DNA of 64,000 bases. Origin: Mytilinidion resinicola (taxonomy: Eukaryota; Ascomycota; Dothideomycetes; Mytilinidiales; Mytilinidiaceae). Below, in pieces: positions 1 through 13,400 of the stretch (positions are counted from its first letter, which is position 1; each line of letters starts with the position of its first letter). Both the position numbers and the translations under genes were made by a program. The notes beneath the pieces are model-generated. The model worked only from the letters and a program-made list of their open reading frames with translations, was not told the DNA's origin and did not search any database. The DNA lies in assembly GCF_010093595.1 (NCBI RefSeq), contig NW_022985439.1:1407822-1471821 (forward strand), given 5' to 3'.

Positions 1-1003
1 GTTATCAATGTAACGACGTGAGAACGTTAGGCTGGGTTTTTGGGGACTTGAGAGCCTCTTCTTACTCCCTCCAGAACTTAGCCCGCTAATCGACATGAAT
101 CCAAGCGTCTCCATGTATCGACCACTCTCCAAAGCAACAGACTTGCTGTCATACACCTTGTAGTCACGAATATGGGTATGTCCACCGAAGAACTGGATTG
201 GGGTATCCCATTGGACGGATCTTATGGTCTTGTAGATCAAGCTGTATTCCTTGGAACGGATGGCAACATGGCCAAAGACCACGATGAGGTCGATATCCTT
301 CTCCCGGAGAGCCTCCTGAAACCATTCTGTCTTGACTGTGTCCTCAACAGTCTGAACGACGGTATTATTTGCGTTGCCAGTAAAGTCAAAGATGAAGCCG
401 AAAGCGAGGATCCGAATGCCTTGGTTCTTCGTCTTGAAGGTCTTGAAGCGCCGTGCGAGCGGTTCGAGCTTGCCAGTATCCGGATTGTAAATGTCTAGAT
501 TGGACGCAATGTAGTTTCCCTTGAAGTTGGGCACCGTATAGCGGAACTCGCCGTCAGAGGAGTTCTTCTTGTAGAGCTCGTGGTTGCCGGAGCAGATGAG
601 GTCGATATCGGCCTGTTTGACGATGTCGAAGTAGTATTGGCCCTTTGGATCTGAGGCGTCATAGAGCCCATTCCCTTCTATCCGGTCCCCAGTGTCGATG
701 AGGAGGAGATCTGAGCCATCGGCGTCGGCTCTGTCGTGGAGGTGTTTCGTGAACGAGACATAGTCGCCCCAGTCAGCAGAGTACGAAGGCCTGTGATGGT
801 CAGAACGAGCCTGTACAAGCTATGAGTGGATAATACTCTTGTAGATGGCCGCCCAGCCACCCATGGATGTCTGTTGTGTGGATGAAGTTGAGCTGTCCCC
901 ACTGCAGGTCTCGCAGCTGAGCAGCAATAGGAGACGGCGCATCAGGTTGAGCGCCATGGGCAGCACCCAAGAAAGCCAGCAGGGGTAGGAGCCGCAAGAT
1001 CAT
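1..1003 (-). CDS. Secreted calcineurin-like phosphoesterase / 5'-nucleotidase family protein (3' end outside window)
   Basis: Metal-dependent phosphoesterase of the YHR202W-like group. The first ~18 residues are a signal peptide, so it is secreted or vacuolar. The dinuclear-metal motifs are visible in order: [12 protein letters not shown], then DTGDRIEG, then SGNHELY, then GHVAIRS and [10 protein letters not shown]. One short intron (791-836, 46 bp, phase 2) separates GGHLQE from [10 protein letters not shown]; the join restores the conserved reading exactly. The frame stays open to base 1 (ending SRRYIDN), so the C-terminal half lies beyond the window. The natural substrate is not known for this fungal subfamily. 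It shares a 0.7-kb divergent promoter with RCC1. Confidence 0.85.
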
Positions 1004-1720
1004 GGTGTTGATGTCGAGGGAGTGCAGAGCAGGCGGCGCGTATGAACTGTAGGTAGAGCTTCAGATGTGGCTGGCAGATGACGCACTTGTAGGGGTCGCA
1101 ACAGCACTAGACAGAAGAAGGTTGAGAAGCTTAAACATTGGAACAACAAGGCTATTTATGTCAGCTATACAGTGTAGTTAGGCTTTATGTCTCGTAATAC
1201 AGCAGCTGCCGATACTCAGACTGCCAGTACAGCAGCGGAAAGTGCCTGTCAGGCTTCATTGTATAAAAGTGACAGTGCACAAAGGCATGAATACGTGTGA
1301 AGTCCTGTGCCAAGCTTTTTATCCTAGGAGGTAGGTTGCTGCGCTATTACACTCACTGACCACTGCTTGCGATGCTCTATTCCCTTATCGAAAACTATTC
1401 AGTTACAGTGTAGGAAGCCTGATAGCTCCAGGCGGTGTTAGGCGCCCCCTCTATTCTGCCCACAGCGGCCAGGGTGTGGATTAAACCGTCCCACTTTGGC
1501 TGGCTCGTGCGCAGAGCCGCATTGGGGGCTGATCCCGGCAAAACATCGCTTAGCCCGTGGGCCCTTAAAAGACTTCGAGCGCGTTCCTCTCGATCGCTCC
1601 ACAACAACACCACCGCACTGTCACCAGCGCGCGCTTTCACCACCGCAAGTCCATAGCGCTCGCTCTGCACCCGCTGCTGCTCCTCCATCCATCACCACAA
1701 TCACCACCACCCTCGTCGCA
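1004..1720. other. Divergent intergenic region (phosphoesterase / RCC1)
   Basis: Carries the promoters and 5' leaders of both flanking genes. The last ~100 bases before the RCC1 start are pyrimidine- and CACC-rich, as in fungal leaders. The open frames here lack homology-like features and overlap the leader; I see no gene. Confidence 0.5.
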
Positions 1721-3666
1721 ATGGCTCCTGCCGTGCGTCGCTCCCAGCGTACGCCTGCTCCGACTCCAGCGCGCGAGCAGGCTGCTCAACCCGCGAAAGT
1801 CGCCAAAGCGAAGACCACCAAAAAGGCTGCTCCGAAGCAGGCTGCTGCCGGACCTCAAGCAAACACCGCTGCCAAGCGCACCGCCGCGACGGCTGCTCCA
1901 AAGGCAAACGCTGCAGCCAAGCCCAAGGCCGCTCAGGCCAGCGACAGCGGTAAGTTCCCCTCATTCACCATCCCACTCCAACTCCCACTCCCACTCCCAC
2001 TGTCTTCCATACCTCCTTCATCCATATCCGAGCCTCGCGCAACCATGAACTCTGTGCTGATCCCCCCTCCAGAAGGCCCAAAGAAGCGGGGTCGTCCGAA
2101 GGCAACAGACACCGAAGCCCCCAAGAAGACTGCTGCGAAGCGCAAGCAGGAAGATGATAGCGATGCTTCTCCGGACGCGAAGCGCACAAAGAAGACAGAA
2201 GAGTCCACTACCGCCCAACCGAAGGCGGCTGCCAAACCGAAGGCTGCTCCCAAGCCCAAAGCTGCTCCGAAACCGAAGGCCGCTCCGAAACCCAAGGCCG
2301 TCGTCAATGGTCCTCGGTTCACCGAGAAGCTGAATGTCTACGTCTTCGGCGAAGGCAGCAACGCTGAGCTTGGTCTCGGTACCGCAAAGAACTGCGTTGA
2401 TGTCAAGCGCCCGCGTCTCAATCCATTCCTCCCAGCAGACACTGTCGGTGTTGTGAGGGTGGCTACAGGTGGCATGCATTGCCTTGCTCTCACCTACGAC
2501 AATCAAATCTACAGCTGGGGCGTGAATGATCAAGGTGCTCTCGGTCGCGACACCACCTGGGACGATGACGCGAACATGAGGGACGTCGACGCGGACTCCG
2601 ACTCAGATTCCGACGATGGAAACAAGACCAACGGCTTGAATCCTCTTGAATCGACTCCGATGCCCATCCTGGCTGAATGCTTCCCCGAGAACACCAATTT
2701 CGTCGACATTGCTGCAGGTGACAGCGTCTCTCTCGCCTTGACTGACACCGGCTTGGTCTATGGCTGGGGCACTTTCCGGGTAAGCTCTCTTCAACTCTCC
2801 AACTCGAATCTTCACTAACAAACTTACAGAGGAACGAAGGTATCCTGGGCTTCAGCGAGACCAGCAAGGTTCAGGAACGCCCTGTTCTGATCCCCGAACT
2901 CAGTAAGATCACTCAAATCGCCTGCGGCGCCAACCATTCATTGGCCATCGACAAGACTGGCAAGGTCAAGGCCTGGGGCAGTGGACAGCAGAACCAGCTT
3001 GGCCGCCGCATGACCGAACGTGGCCTTATCACAGGACTCACCCCCACCAACGTCAGCTTCAAGGACGGTCGCCGTAACCAGGCAATTCGTGATGTAGCCT
3101 GCGGACAGTACCACTCCCTCGCCATCGGTGTCGACGGACGTGTCTGGTCATTCGGTGCAAACAACTTCGGCGAGTGTGGCATCCCGGAGAGCGCTGGCAA
3201 AAACAACGCTATCGTCGAGACCCCTCAGCTCGTTACGAGCCTCGGCAACAACGTGATCTCTCTCAGCGGTGGATCCCATCACAATGTCGCCGTCACTAAT
3301 CAGGGCGAATGCCTCGTGTGGGGACGCCTCGATGGACAGCAGATCGGACAGCCCGTCGCAAACGTGCCTCAATCCAGCGTCCTCAACGACAGCACCGGAC
3401 ACCCAAAGATCCTCATCGTCCCTACTGCTGTTCCTAATCTTCACAACATTGTGGCAGCGACGTGCGGCTCCGACCACTCTATCGCCATTACTGGCAGCGG
3501 ACAGGCCTACTCATGGGGCTTTTCGGCAAACTATCAGACGGGACTTGGCACCGACGAGGACGTCGAGGTCGCCACATTGATCGATAACACGGCAGTCAAG
3601 GGCAAGCATCTGACCTGGGCTGGCGCTGGCGGTCAATTCTCTGTACTCACTTCCCTTGCCCAGTAG
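1721..3666 (+). CDS. RCC1: RCC1-type Ran guanine-nucleotide exchange factor
   Basis: Nuclear chromatin-bound exchange factor for Ran GTPase (Pim1/Srm1 family). The product is ~590 aa from three exons; introns are 1950-2072 (phase 1) and 2780-2829 (phase 0). The N-terminal ~200 residues are Lys/Ala/Pro-rich with an AT-hook-like KKRGRPK and a PKPKA repeat (four tandem 15-bp units near 2230-2310), consistent with DNA binding. The rest is a seven-bladed propeller with RCC1 repeat signatures such as GGMHCLALT, YSWGVNDQGALGR, CGANHSLAI, CGQYHSLAI, GSHHNVAV and CGSDHSIAI. An acidic insert (DADSDSDSDDG) interrupts an early blade. The start is the first ATG of the basic tail. Confidence 0.93.
2224..2310 (+). 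repeat. In-frame 15-bp minisatellite (PKPKA units) inside RCC1
   Basis: Several tandem copies of a 15-bp unit coding Pro-Lys-Pro-Lys-Ala in the basic tail of the RCC1 protein. The copies differ at synonymous sites, so the array is old or maintained by selection on the peptide. Confidence 0.7.
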
Positions 3667-4267
3667 AGAGGGCGTGGGGTTCTCTGGGTGCTTTTTCCTT
3701 TTCTTTTTGGGCGGTTCTAGCGACTTTTGTTCATAATACTATGCTGGTGTTGGTGGGTTGTTTCTTTTCTGGCGGAACTTTGGGGACGGGGGGGCGTCGG
3801 CGGCCCTTCTTAACCCTCGGAGGTCCGAACTCGGAGCGAGGTCTGATGGTAGTCCCCACACTAGTTTGGAGGTGTGTCCCTGTAGCTGCGGAAGTAAGAG
3901 CCCCATTCTGGGCTCAGTACGCGGCTACATACACACCTCCGGCTAGTGGAAGGTGGGCCGGAAGCCTCGCTGTGGGGGAGGAAATCTGGGGGGATGGGGG
4001 TCGTCGGCGCCTATATAGACTGTAATTGTACTTTTTTCAGACTTATCCCACTTCCTGTGCACTATGTGATGTTTGTTATGGAAGTAATGGCAATAATAGC
4101 ACTAATTGTACTAATAACAATAGGAGAAGTAGGAGGAGTAAGAGTCATAGAAAGACTAAAGGAAGTATAATGAGTAAAAGTAGTAAAGCAAAAGCAGTAA
4201 AAGAGAAGAAAGGGAAGCATCGTGATACACACTCATGTTCGTGCCTCGTTCTCTCTCGTACCTGCTA
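3667..4267. other. Intergenic, low-complexity
   Basis: Follows the RCC1 stop. G-rich at 3780-3830, then an A/G-rich trinucleotide-like stretch at about 4080-4215 (AAT, AGT and AAG steps). Open frames across it are compositional artefacts. Confidence 0.5.
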
Positions 4268-4870
4268 AACCGGGCCATGTGGGTATTTGTTTTGAGGTTG
4301 TAGATAGCTATCAAAGACGCCCCTTGGGGGTGGAGAATTGAAAAAGGTGAATGTAAAGATCACAAGGCCGTATTTGAGACCTCTGCCATATCATACTCAT
4401 ACCTGGGTCTAGCTACTACGCCTACTAGACTAGGCTATCTATGCGTGCGTTTTGCGGCTGTAGATACCTATCAAAGACGCCCCTGGAGGTTAGAAGGCTT
4501 GAAAACGTGAAAACGTGAAATGTAAAGGTTGTGATACTGTAATTTGAGCCTCCAGCTCTAAGATAAATGTACCTGCACGTATCTACTACTTGTGCTGAAT
4601 TAGGCTACCCAGGCGTGTGTTTTGCGGGTGTAGATGAATATCTAAGACGCTCATGGGGGGTGGAGGGTTGAAAAGCGTGAATGTAAAGGTTCTAACAACG
4701 TGATTTGGACGTAGGATATCACACCCGTTTTCTCGCGCGTGCTACATTAGGCCATGTGAGCGTACAGTTTGAAGGTGTGGATCGCTCTCACGACGCCCCT
4801 GGAGGTTGCACTATCAAAAGGCGTGAATATAAAGGTTCAAACACTGTGAATTAGACTCTAATGCTCGCTC
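4268..4870. repeat. Diverged tandem array, ~150-170 bp unit, four copies
   Basis: Four head-to-tail units can be aligned by eye. Each has a TTTTG-G-TGTAGAT block followed by ATC-AAGACGCCCC, then a TTGAAAA-CGTGAATGTAAAGGTT block and a TAGGC-A-G--CGT boundary. The TTTG anchors lie at 4291, 4451, 4621 and 4768, so the period is 147-170 bp. Many differences between units are transitions. No coding potential is seen, and no transposon ends were found. Confidence 0.75.
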
Positions 4871-5068
4871 CCGGATGATCAGCATGCTAAGAATCACGAG
4901 TAACCTCCCACCTATACCTCTCTACCCTCTACACTTAACGAATCGATCGGAAGAAGCTCTTAAAGCAGGAACGCCGCCTCGTCGTGTTTCTATACCCATC
5001 TAACCGTGTCGTAGCAGCTCTATAAACGGAATCAACTGACAAAAGCGTCCACATAATGCAACCGCTAT
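4871..5068. other. Intergenic, 3' flank of VIP1
   Basis: Short spacer between the tandem array and the VIP1 stop codon; it probably contains the VIP1 3' UTR and poly(A) site. No other feature is seen. Confidence 0.4.
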
Positions 5069-8000
5069 CTACCCGTCCAGAACAGGCGGCGGCAGGGGCT
5101 CCGGCTCACTGATTTCCTTCTCCTTCTCCTTCTCTTTCTCATTTTCTTTATTCTTCTCTTTTTCTTTGCCTTGGTCTGTCTCGTTTTCTTCCTCGTTGTC
5201 TTTGGTTGGGTGGGATGAGGTGCGGAAGGCGTCGGGTACTTTTTCGGAGAGGTTGATTGCGACGAATGATTTGGGGAGTTTGACGCTGAGAGGGGACGTT
5301 AGCTACGCTATCGATGGAAATTTAGGTTGAGTGGGGCTTACGTGTGGAACTTTGCACGTAGAGTCTCGAGCACTTCTTTCCAATCGTGGTGAGCAGTCAA
5401 GCTTCGACGCGGCGAGAATCCGATCATGTGTTTGGAGTCGAGTTGGCTGATTGAGTAGTCAGTATGCGCGCAAAACATCTACTGGGATACGTGGAGAAGG
5501 TCACTTACACATCTAGCGGGGCGAATGTATGACAGCCAGGCGACAGTGTGATGCGAATGCTGTAGTTGAAGGTATTGGGCTGATCATCCGGAGTCTGGTT
5601 CTGCGACTCATAAAGCTCAAACCCGATTTGAGACAGGTAATCTAGTTCCGGGATAGCGTTGCGCTCGATCTTGGCTTTGATGCCGCCTTCCAAGATACAG
5701 TTCAGGAGCGTGTAGATGTGTGATTCCTTCGTGAAATAGAAGAATGACTTAGCGCCATCAGAAGCCTGCAGTTCCTCTAAGTCCTCAACGATCTCCTTGA
5801 GTAGAGGCAAGGACGTGAGAAGCCCGATTTCGAGCTTCTCGCTGTTATCGATGCCGTACTCCTGAGGGCCGATGTAGTCGAATAGGACTTTGCACAACTT
5901 GTACATCTCCCGAAGTTTGACTAAACGAGCATCGGTTTTCACTTTTGATGCGGCGTTGCCAACACCCGTGTACAGCGTGAAGTAGGACTCGTGAGGGTAG
6001 ACAGCAGCGTTGTTTTTCAGCGTGGCTGCTGCTGCCTCGGATTTGCGGCGAAAGCCCATGCGTTGCGCGATGTTGCTTTTCTCTGCGGCAGGCGGTGGTT
6101 GTTGCTCTTTAGGGTCATTCTTGACTTTCGACTCTTGAGGAATTGACGGAGGCTTGTCTTTCGGATCACTCGAACCCGATTTCTCAGAACCACCAGACGA
6201 TACTGGCCCAACCGGATCCTCGTCTAGGAAGGCAGAATCTGGGGTAAAGATCCATTCGAGAAACTGCCGGTTATGAAGTGCATCGAATTTCATGGTATCG
6301 TAGAGCTCGGAGATTTTACTTGGGTCCACCTTGTCTGCGTCGCCAAATTCCCTGAAGAGCTTCTCCCAGCGTTCCTTGAAAAGCTCTGGACCTTCGCCAC
6401 AACACCAACGGGACTGAATCGAGTTCACGTTTGTGACTTGGGAGAGCGAATTCCCAGGGACTGGAGGTGTAGTTGGGCTATCTCCAGATGGGCTTGCTAC
6501 TGCTGACAGAGCCGTGACGGCTCCCGACTCAATCTTCTTGTAATTGTGATTCATGACCTTTTGGTGGAATTTCATGAGATCCACAACCTGTCGCACGACC
6601 AGATAGGGCTCGGGCATATTGTCTTTTGGCCAGGCAAATTGCGGTGGAGCCTTATTCCCCTCTCGCAACAGTGACTTCAGCTTCTTCTTTACCTTGTCCA
6701 TTTCGTCTTTTGCAGCATTGGAGTCATCGAGAAGATCCTTCCTAATCTCAATATGATCCTCTGGAAACTCTTTTTGGTTGAGAAAGGATGCTGCGAAAAT
6801 CTGCGCGCTTGTTGTCACTCTTCGCTCGGAGCTACTAAAGACAGACACGTCGTCTAACACTTCTCGGTTGAGGAGGAGTAGATCGTTCCTGAAGTTTGCT
6901 CCGAGATCTTGTGCTTGATATCGAGCGGAATGAGTTGGCTCGCCACCCCACTTGATGATTAGTTGAAGCTTATCGAGAACGAGGTTATTCTCTACAGCAG
7001 CAATCCGAGAGAGTGTGACCCCCGACATGGAATCACTTCGATTCTTTTTCCAGTCGCTCTGATCCTCTAGAGCTCCGCCATCTAGTGTTTTGACGTCTTT
7101 TTCCAGGTCTGGGGAGGCGTCGAAATCTGTGCCTGGAAGTAATTCATGTTTCTTCCTCTTACGGAACATAGGCTTGATTTGCACTTTTGTTCCAGGCCAT
7201 CCGCCCTTTTTGTTCAAATACACCTTCAGTTCTCGTAGCTTGTCTGAGTCCTCTTCGCCCTCTTCGACCGCTAGCTTGACGGCATCATTAACGCTGTTCA
7301 GCGCCGCCTCCCCGATGAGCAAGACTTCTTCCTGATGCCCTTTCAACAAATCTACGAAGGGTTTGGTGTGAAACGTGAACTTGTGTTTTTGCTTTGGCGT
7401 TCGATCTGCGTGCCGAATAACGGAAACCATCCCCTTCAGTATCCATTGAGCTTTAGAAGCAGGTGGAGGTACGTTGATGATCTGCTCTTCTGACTGTGAT
7501 GCAGGAGCATCTAGCGGCAGCTTCGCGTCGGCGACAGCGGCATCCGGTAGCAGATCAGGCTGGGACATTGGGGCTTTAGGGAGAGTCGATCTATAGGGGT
7601 TCCCAACACTTGAAGTTGCTGTCATGGGGGTCGTGGCGGCTGATGTATCTGGCGATGAGGTCGGATGTGTACCGTGAGGCCGAATGGGTATGTGAGGATG
7701 GTGAGAGGTCAATCTCGACATACTCGGCGACTTGAAAAGGCCTTTCAATGCAGACCGATGCCCGCTAGTCGTGTTCTTTCGAGATGGTGGTTGTGCGACG
7801 TTCTTATCCACGGCCGTTTCTTGCGTCTCTTGTGGCGACGCAGCCTTGCCCTCCTTGCGTTCTTTTCTTTGCACCTCCTTCAAAAACATCTCCTTTAAAA
7901 TGCTAGCCGCCTTATCATAATAACTTTCGTTGTCCTTAACGAAACTCCAACCATTCACGTCGATAACATAGCTCTTGTCGCCAGCCCTGAGAAGATCGAA

Positions 8001-9933
8001 CCCGCAAACACGTTGCCCGAATCCTTCAGAGATTCTTGAAGCTATTGCTGCTTCTTCGGTGCTGAGTCTAGTAACGTAGCGAACCTCTTTGCCGCTCGGA
8101 TTTCGCTTCACAAGCCCATCCACTACCGGCGATTTCCTTGTTTCGGCGTGACAGAAGTCAGGACCAACGGTATAAGCTTTCACGTCTTCTGCGTTCTCAA
8201 CCTGCAAAAACTGCTCGTAGATGTAGCTGCTCGTGCTGTCTGTGATGGACCTTGGAACATCCAGTGTATCGTCCCTCTCGGAACTTTTGTTGTTGATCTT
8301 TCTGAAAAGTCTCCTTCCACCGCCACCATGTTTCTTTGGAAAGTAGATGTTGATGTTGTGATCTTCGCCGCTCGTGGGCTTCTCCACGAAAGGCTTGGTG
8401 AGCTGTTGACCGTCGACCCAGATTGTGTCTCCACCATCACGGAGCTCCACTTTCTGAGGAGGCGGAATCCCGCCTCCTATTCCACTCTCCGGTCCCTGAA
8501 GTTTGACTCCCGTCCTCTCGAACAGCGATTTAGCAAACTCAGGCGAGGGGAGAGTGGGGCCTCCATCTCGGTTGACCTCGACTCTTTTGGGAGTAGGGAC
8601 ATCTAAATTATCGAGAATCCGCAAGCAGAGACGTCGATCCCACAACACTTGTTGCATCGGCAAATCATTGACGCAGAATGGTTTTCGTAAACGTGCATAA
8701 GCAATTGCTTTGTCTAACGGGAATCCGTCCGAGAAGAAGGATATGAGAAAGTCACAAACAGGCCAATTTTCCACATCCTCATCCAATATGATCTTGTCTC
8801 CGAATATATTGACGTCAAACTCTTCAATGAGCTTTCCAAAAATATTCCTAGCTGGCTTGCTGCGTGCCTTGGATTCAAGAGCACAAATGCCAATTATTCC
8901 CTTCGACATCTTCTTTGTACTCGCTTCTTTGATCTCTCTGCTTGCCGGGCTGCTGCTGGCAGCTGTGCTTCCGCTGATCCTCCGCTGTGTTGTGGTTCTG
9001 CTTCTCGATCGTCTCGGCTGCTGCTGGCGAGCAGGTTGGCCTAACTGAGGAGAGGTAGAAACGTGCGGTATACCAATTGGGATCTGTGTAGGTATGCTCG
9101 GATTAATGGAATGCTCTTTGCCGAGTATGAATGGTGAAGATGATGGTCCGAGAGAACCGCCCTGGCTTGAAGTAGTCACAGACAGAGAAGATGTGGCAGT
9201 CGTGGTTCCCTGGGCTGGACCTACGATGAAGTCAGAATTGATCACCAGACGAGAGAAAATATTCAAGGCATCATCTGTTCAACATGGCCAGATGTTTTTC
9301 CGCAATGTTCCTGACAAGTATCATTTTTTGGGCCTATTTCATAGCCCGTGGAAGATGCAATTGGCAGGCTCTCTGACGCAACTCGCAACAGTGGCAAGCA
9401 AGTAGGAAACTCGCTGAAATACCTTCAGGTTCAGATATGACGGAGCTGGATCCGCTCAAGGCACGGGTGCCATTGTATATTGCAGAGCCCAGCGAATATA
9501 GGGAGGAGAAGGACATGCGATTGGACTCTGTGTCGACTTCAGACCTAGACTGCCGGCGGGCGGCGTCTGGTAGCGTCAAAGTCTGGGCGGTTGAAATGCT
9601 CCCGCCACGGGACCCCTCCAACGTCGGCGTGGTTTCGGTTTCGTCGATAGCAGAGCCATTGCGGAGCGCTCCTAGGTTCTCTACGAGGCCGGCCGTGGTC
9701 AGGATGCCGCTGTCGGAGGCCTTGGAGGGCCGGCGGGAGGGATATTGCCTGGCCAGCGAAGCCGGCGGGGGCATTGATATGCTTGCTCGTTCAGCATTGC
9801 CGCTGGTTGTGTCGGGGTCAATGGATCGAGCCTTTCTGGTCGTAACATTCGCAGTTCCGGAGGACAAAATATGAGGAGAAGTGCGTGACCGGGTGCTCTC
9901 CGTGCTGACGGTGCGGGAGAGTTGCTCCATCAT
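5069..9933 (-). CDS. VIP1: Inositol hexakisphosphate / diphosphoinositol-pentakisphosphate kinase (PPIP5K)
   Basis: Bifunctional Vip1/Asp1 enzyme that makes and removes the 1-position pyrophosphate of inositol pyrophosphates. Four exons; introns 9221-9422, 5447-5508 and 5286-5341 restore a continuous ~1514-aa frame. Order of parts: Ser-rich tail (SFSSLYSLGSAIYNG), RimK/ATP-grasp kinase domain beginning GICALESKARSKP with VENWPVCDFLISFFSDGFPL and GFDLLRAG, a Ser/Pro linker, then the histidine-phosphatase domain with VIRHADRTPKQKHKF. The C-terminus is APLDV-QLDSKHMIGFSPRRS followed by a Glu/Lys-rich tail. The start used is the first ATG in exon 1 (ATGATGGAG); the frame runs further upstream without another ATG. 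The large first intron acceptor (9221) is supported by a CTGAC branch site but is the least certain junction. Confidence 0.92.
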
Positions 9934-10434
9934 ATGTCGTGCAGTGACATTCGCTGCGTGGGCGAGAGGTTTCTTTTTGTCCTCCACAAAAGCGGCGCTG
10001 CACGTTCCTCCAAGAATCTTGGAATGACGTTAGTGGTGCAACCCTGGCACACAGATATCGATTATGCAGCAGTAGCGTGGGCCAGTTTGGTGGAAAATCG
10101 AAGGCCTGCAGCTGCTTTCATAGTTGTCAGTTGGAAGAGTGTATTGCGTGGTCTGGCAACTCTTCGAGCTCTTTGGGAGTCCACGACTGATTCTTGAAAC
10201 AGTGGCCCTAATTTTACATCATGTAATGTCTTCTATCTCTGTATTACAGGAGAGCTCGCCAAAAAGATTGTGAAATTGCAAAGTTGTGCTGGGAGTTATG
10301 CATGTTGAATTAGTTTCGACTACCCGCATCATCATATCCCTGTCGATATTTTTTTGCCGATACTTTCACCATTTTGCGCCCGCAGGACTCCAATCCGCCA
10401 CACTGCACTCACCCTCGAGAATAAAAAAGCGGAT
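9934..10434. other. Divergent promoter region VIP1 / UTP21
   Basis: Head-to-head spacer of about 0.5 kb. No distinct element is recognised; small open frames across it have no support. Confidence 0.5.
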
Positions 10435-13400
10435 ATGCCATCCCTAACAGCGACGGAAACGCTGTCTCAAGGGCCAATTGTCAAGCGCCAGAAGCTCACC
10501 GTGAGCTCTGCAAGCACACCTAAGCGGGGAGCTCAGAAACCTAGGATTTTTGCTCCGTTCAGAGTATGGCCATGCAGCACAATCTACCTTCAGATTTTAG
10601 CTAATCTTTCCAGACGGTAGGACTCGTTTCGCCCACGGATGTTCCCTTTACCACCGTACCGCTCGGGAAGACTACTTTCCAAATTACTACATCAGTCGGA
10701 CGCAGTCTTCAAACATACGATCTGAAGAAAGGCCTGCATTTAGTATTCCTTACCCGACCACAGACCCCGGAGATTATCACGGCCACAACCGCTTGGAACA
10801 ATCGAGTACTGGCAGCATGGGGCGGAGAGGGATCTAAATCATCAAGAGGAATATGGATTTTCCAGCGGGGGAAGAAGGTCGATGAGCTGGAGCTGCCGAA
10901 AGGGACCAAGGAGAATGTCAAGCAGTTATTGGCATTTGGCTCATGGATCGTGGGGTGCTGTACCTCGAAGATTGAAGTGTGGAAGTCAACGACCTTGGAG
11001 CACTACACAACACTCCAGGGCGCATCACCGAGCTTAATTTCCGGAGGAGTATGCAACATGCCCACCTATCTCAACAAAATCTTCGCAGGCAGAAAGGATG
11101 GCACTGTCGAAATATGGAATTTGAGCACCGGCAAGCAGCTGTACACTATCCTACCCGAAACTTCCAAGTATGGAGCGGTGACTGCTCTGGAGCCGACACC
11201 GACCATTTCTCTTCTTGCCATTGCGTACGCCTCCGGACCCGTCGTCGTCCACGATATTCGTATGGACAAACAGCTCCTTCGTCTGAACACAGGTGCCTCC
11301 GTCAAGTCTCCAATCACGTCAATATCCTTTCGAAGCGATGGTCTGGGCGCCGGAGAAGATGGTCGTGAAGACGGAGTGATGGCCACAGCAAGTAATGAGA
11401 GTGGCGATGTGACTTTTTGGGATCTTAACAAAAAGGGTCGCAAAATGGGTATCCTTCGCGGAGCGCATAATCCCCCATCGCTAGCCAACGGAGGGATTGG
11501 TGGTGGGATAAGCAAGATAGAATTCTTGGCCGGACAGTCAGTAATTGTCACGAGCGGGCTAGACAACTCATTGAAGAGCTGGATATTCGACGAAATTCCT
11601 TTCTCATCTGTCCCTCGGATTTTGCATTCTCGCAGTGGCCATGCGGCGCCAATCTCACAGTTACAGTTTTTGCCTTCCGATGCGGATGGCACAGATGCTG
11701 GCGGGAAGTGGCTGCTCAGCGCTAGCAGAGATCGGAGTCTCTGGGGATGGAGTCTACGGCGAGACGGACAGAGTACGGAATTGAGCCAAGGAAACATCAA
11801 GTCGAAAGCAAAAAAGATGGGCATACTAGGAAGTGGCCTACAAAGCCTAGACCCACGCACCACTTTGGAAGATCTCAAAGCTCCACGGATAACATGTATG
11901 GCCTGCTCTCTTAATCGAGATGGTGGCATGGGTGCTGTTCCGGACAGCGGTAAGATTTGGGACAATGCAGGCAAGAATAGAAAAGGCACCAAGGGACCCG
12001 AAGCCGGGAATACTGGCTGGGAGAGCGTAGTAACTGGTCATGAGGGCGACAAGACCGCGAGGACATGGTTTTGGGGTCGAAAACGTGCTGGGCGATGGGC
12101 TTTCGAGACTGGAGATGGCGCGGAGGTTACCGTACGTTTTCCCCACTGGCGGGCCAGCCGTTTCATGATCAAAAGACTAATTAGAGAACAGAGTGTTACG
12201 ATCTCGCCATGCGGCACATTTTCGCTTATTGGGTCAGCGGCTGGCGGGATTGATATGTTCAATCTTCAGTCTGGCATTCACAGACAAAGATTCCCTGCGC
12301 GATTGACTCCTATCCAAGCTAAACGGCTTAGGATGGAACAGTTAGAAGCCGAGGAAGGCCTGTTTGCTATGGAATCTGGCCCGAAGAAATTCGCCAGAGG
12401 ACAAGGCAAGCACACGAAAGCTGTTACTGGCATCATCGTCGACAGTCTGAACCGAACCGTCATTAGCTGTGGCGCCGACGGTAAAGTTAAAGTAGGTTAT
12501 GTTCCTGTAACGCGTTTACAGTAGCTAACACCTTTCTAGTTCTGGGACTTCAAGTCCGGCCTTCTCCTACATGAGATCGACTGGTATCCAATGACTAGCA
12601 TCATCAGCATGCGCTACCATAGACCAAACGACCTCATTGCGCTAAGCTGCGACGACGGCTCCATCCGCGTGGTCGACATAGAGACCAGAAAACTAGTCCG
12701 AGAGCTCTGGACATCCACCACTCACACACAAGTACGACCAGTCGATTTCACATTCTCCAACGATGGCCGTTGGGTCATTTCTGCCTCTACTGATTCCACC
12801 ATTCGCGTATGGGACCTTCCAACGGGTCATATGATCGAAGCGATGAAACTTCGTAGCCCATGTACTGCCCTTGCCTTCTCGAACACTGGCGAGTATCTTG
12901 CGACAACCCAAGAGGATAGCGTCGGTGTTCATATCTGGACAAATCGGACGCTCTTTACCCACGTACCTACCCGACATATCTCAGAGAACGAGATTGCATT
13001 CATCGATGCTCCCACCGCATCGGGCGAAGGTGGCGAAGGCATGCTTGAAGCTGCTGTTGATGAAGAGGAGATAACAGAAGAAGTCGGCGATGATGAGGCG
13101 GTCCTTCCGTCTATTGATCAGCTTAGTGATCGTATCACGACGCTCAGTCTAGTCCCTAAATCACGTTGGCAGAACCTTCTTCATCTGGACGTTATTCGCG
13201 CTCGCAACAAACCGAAAGAAGCCCCCAAAGCACCGGAAAAGGCTCCCTTTTTCCTTCCCGCTCTTAACCAAGACCCTCATATCACCGGGATAGATTCGTC
13301 GACTGCGCTTGTATCAGCATCCGCGGAGAATGCATCTCGTATCATGCCGGCGAAACTATCGCGTGGCGACTCCTCGACAAACGACTTCACTTCTCTCCTC

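Noticed and set aside
4026..4268. Open frames across the A/G-rich tract after RCC1
   Set aside because: Translations are Asn/Ser/Lys runs caused by trinucleotide-like low complexity.
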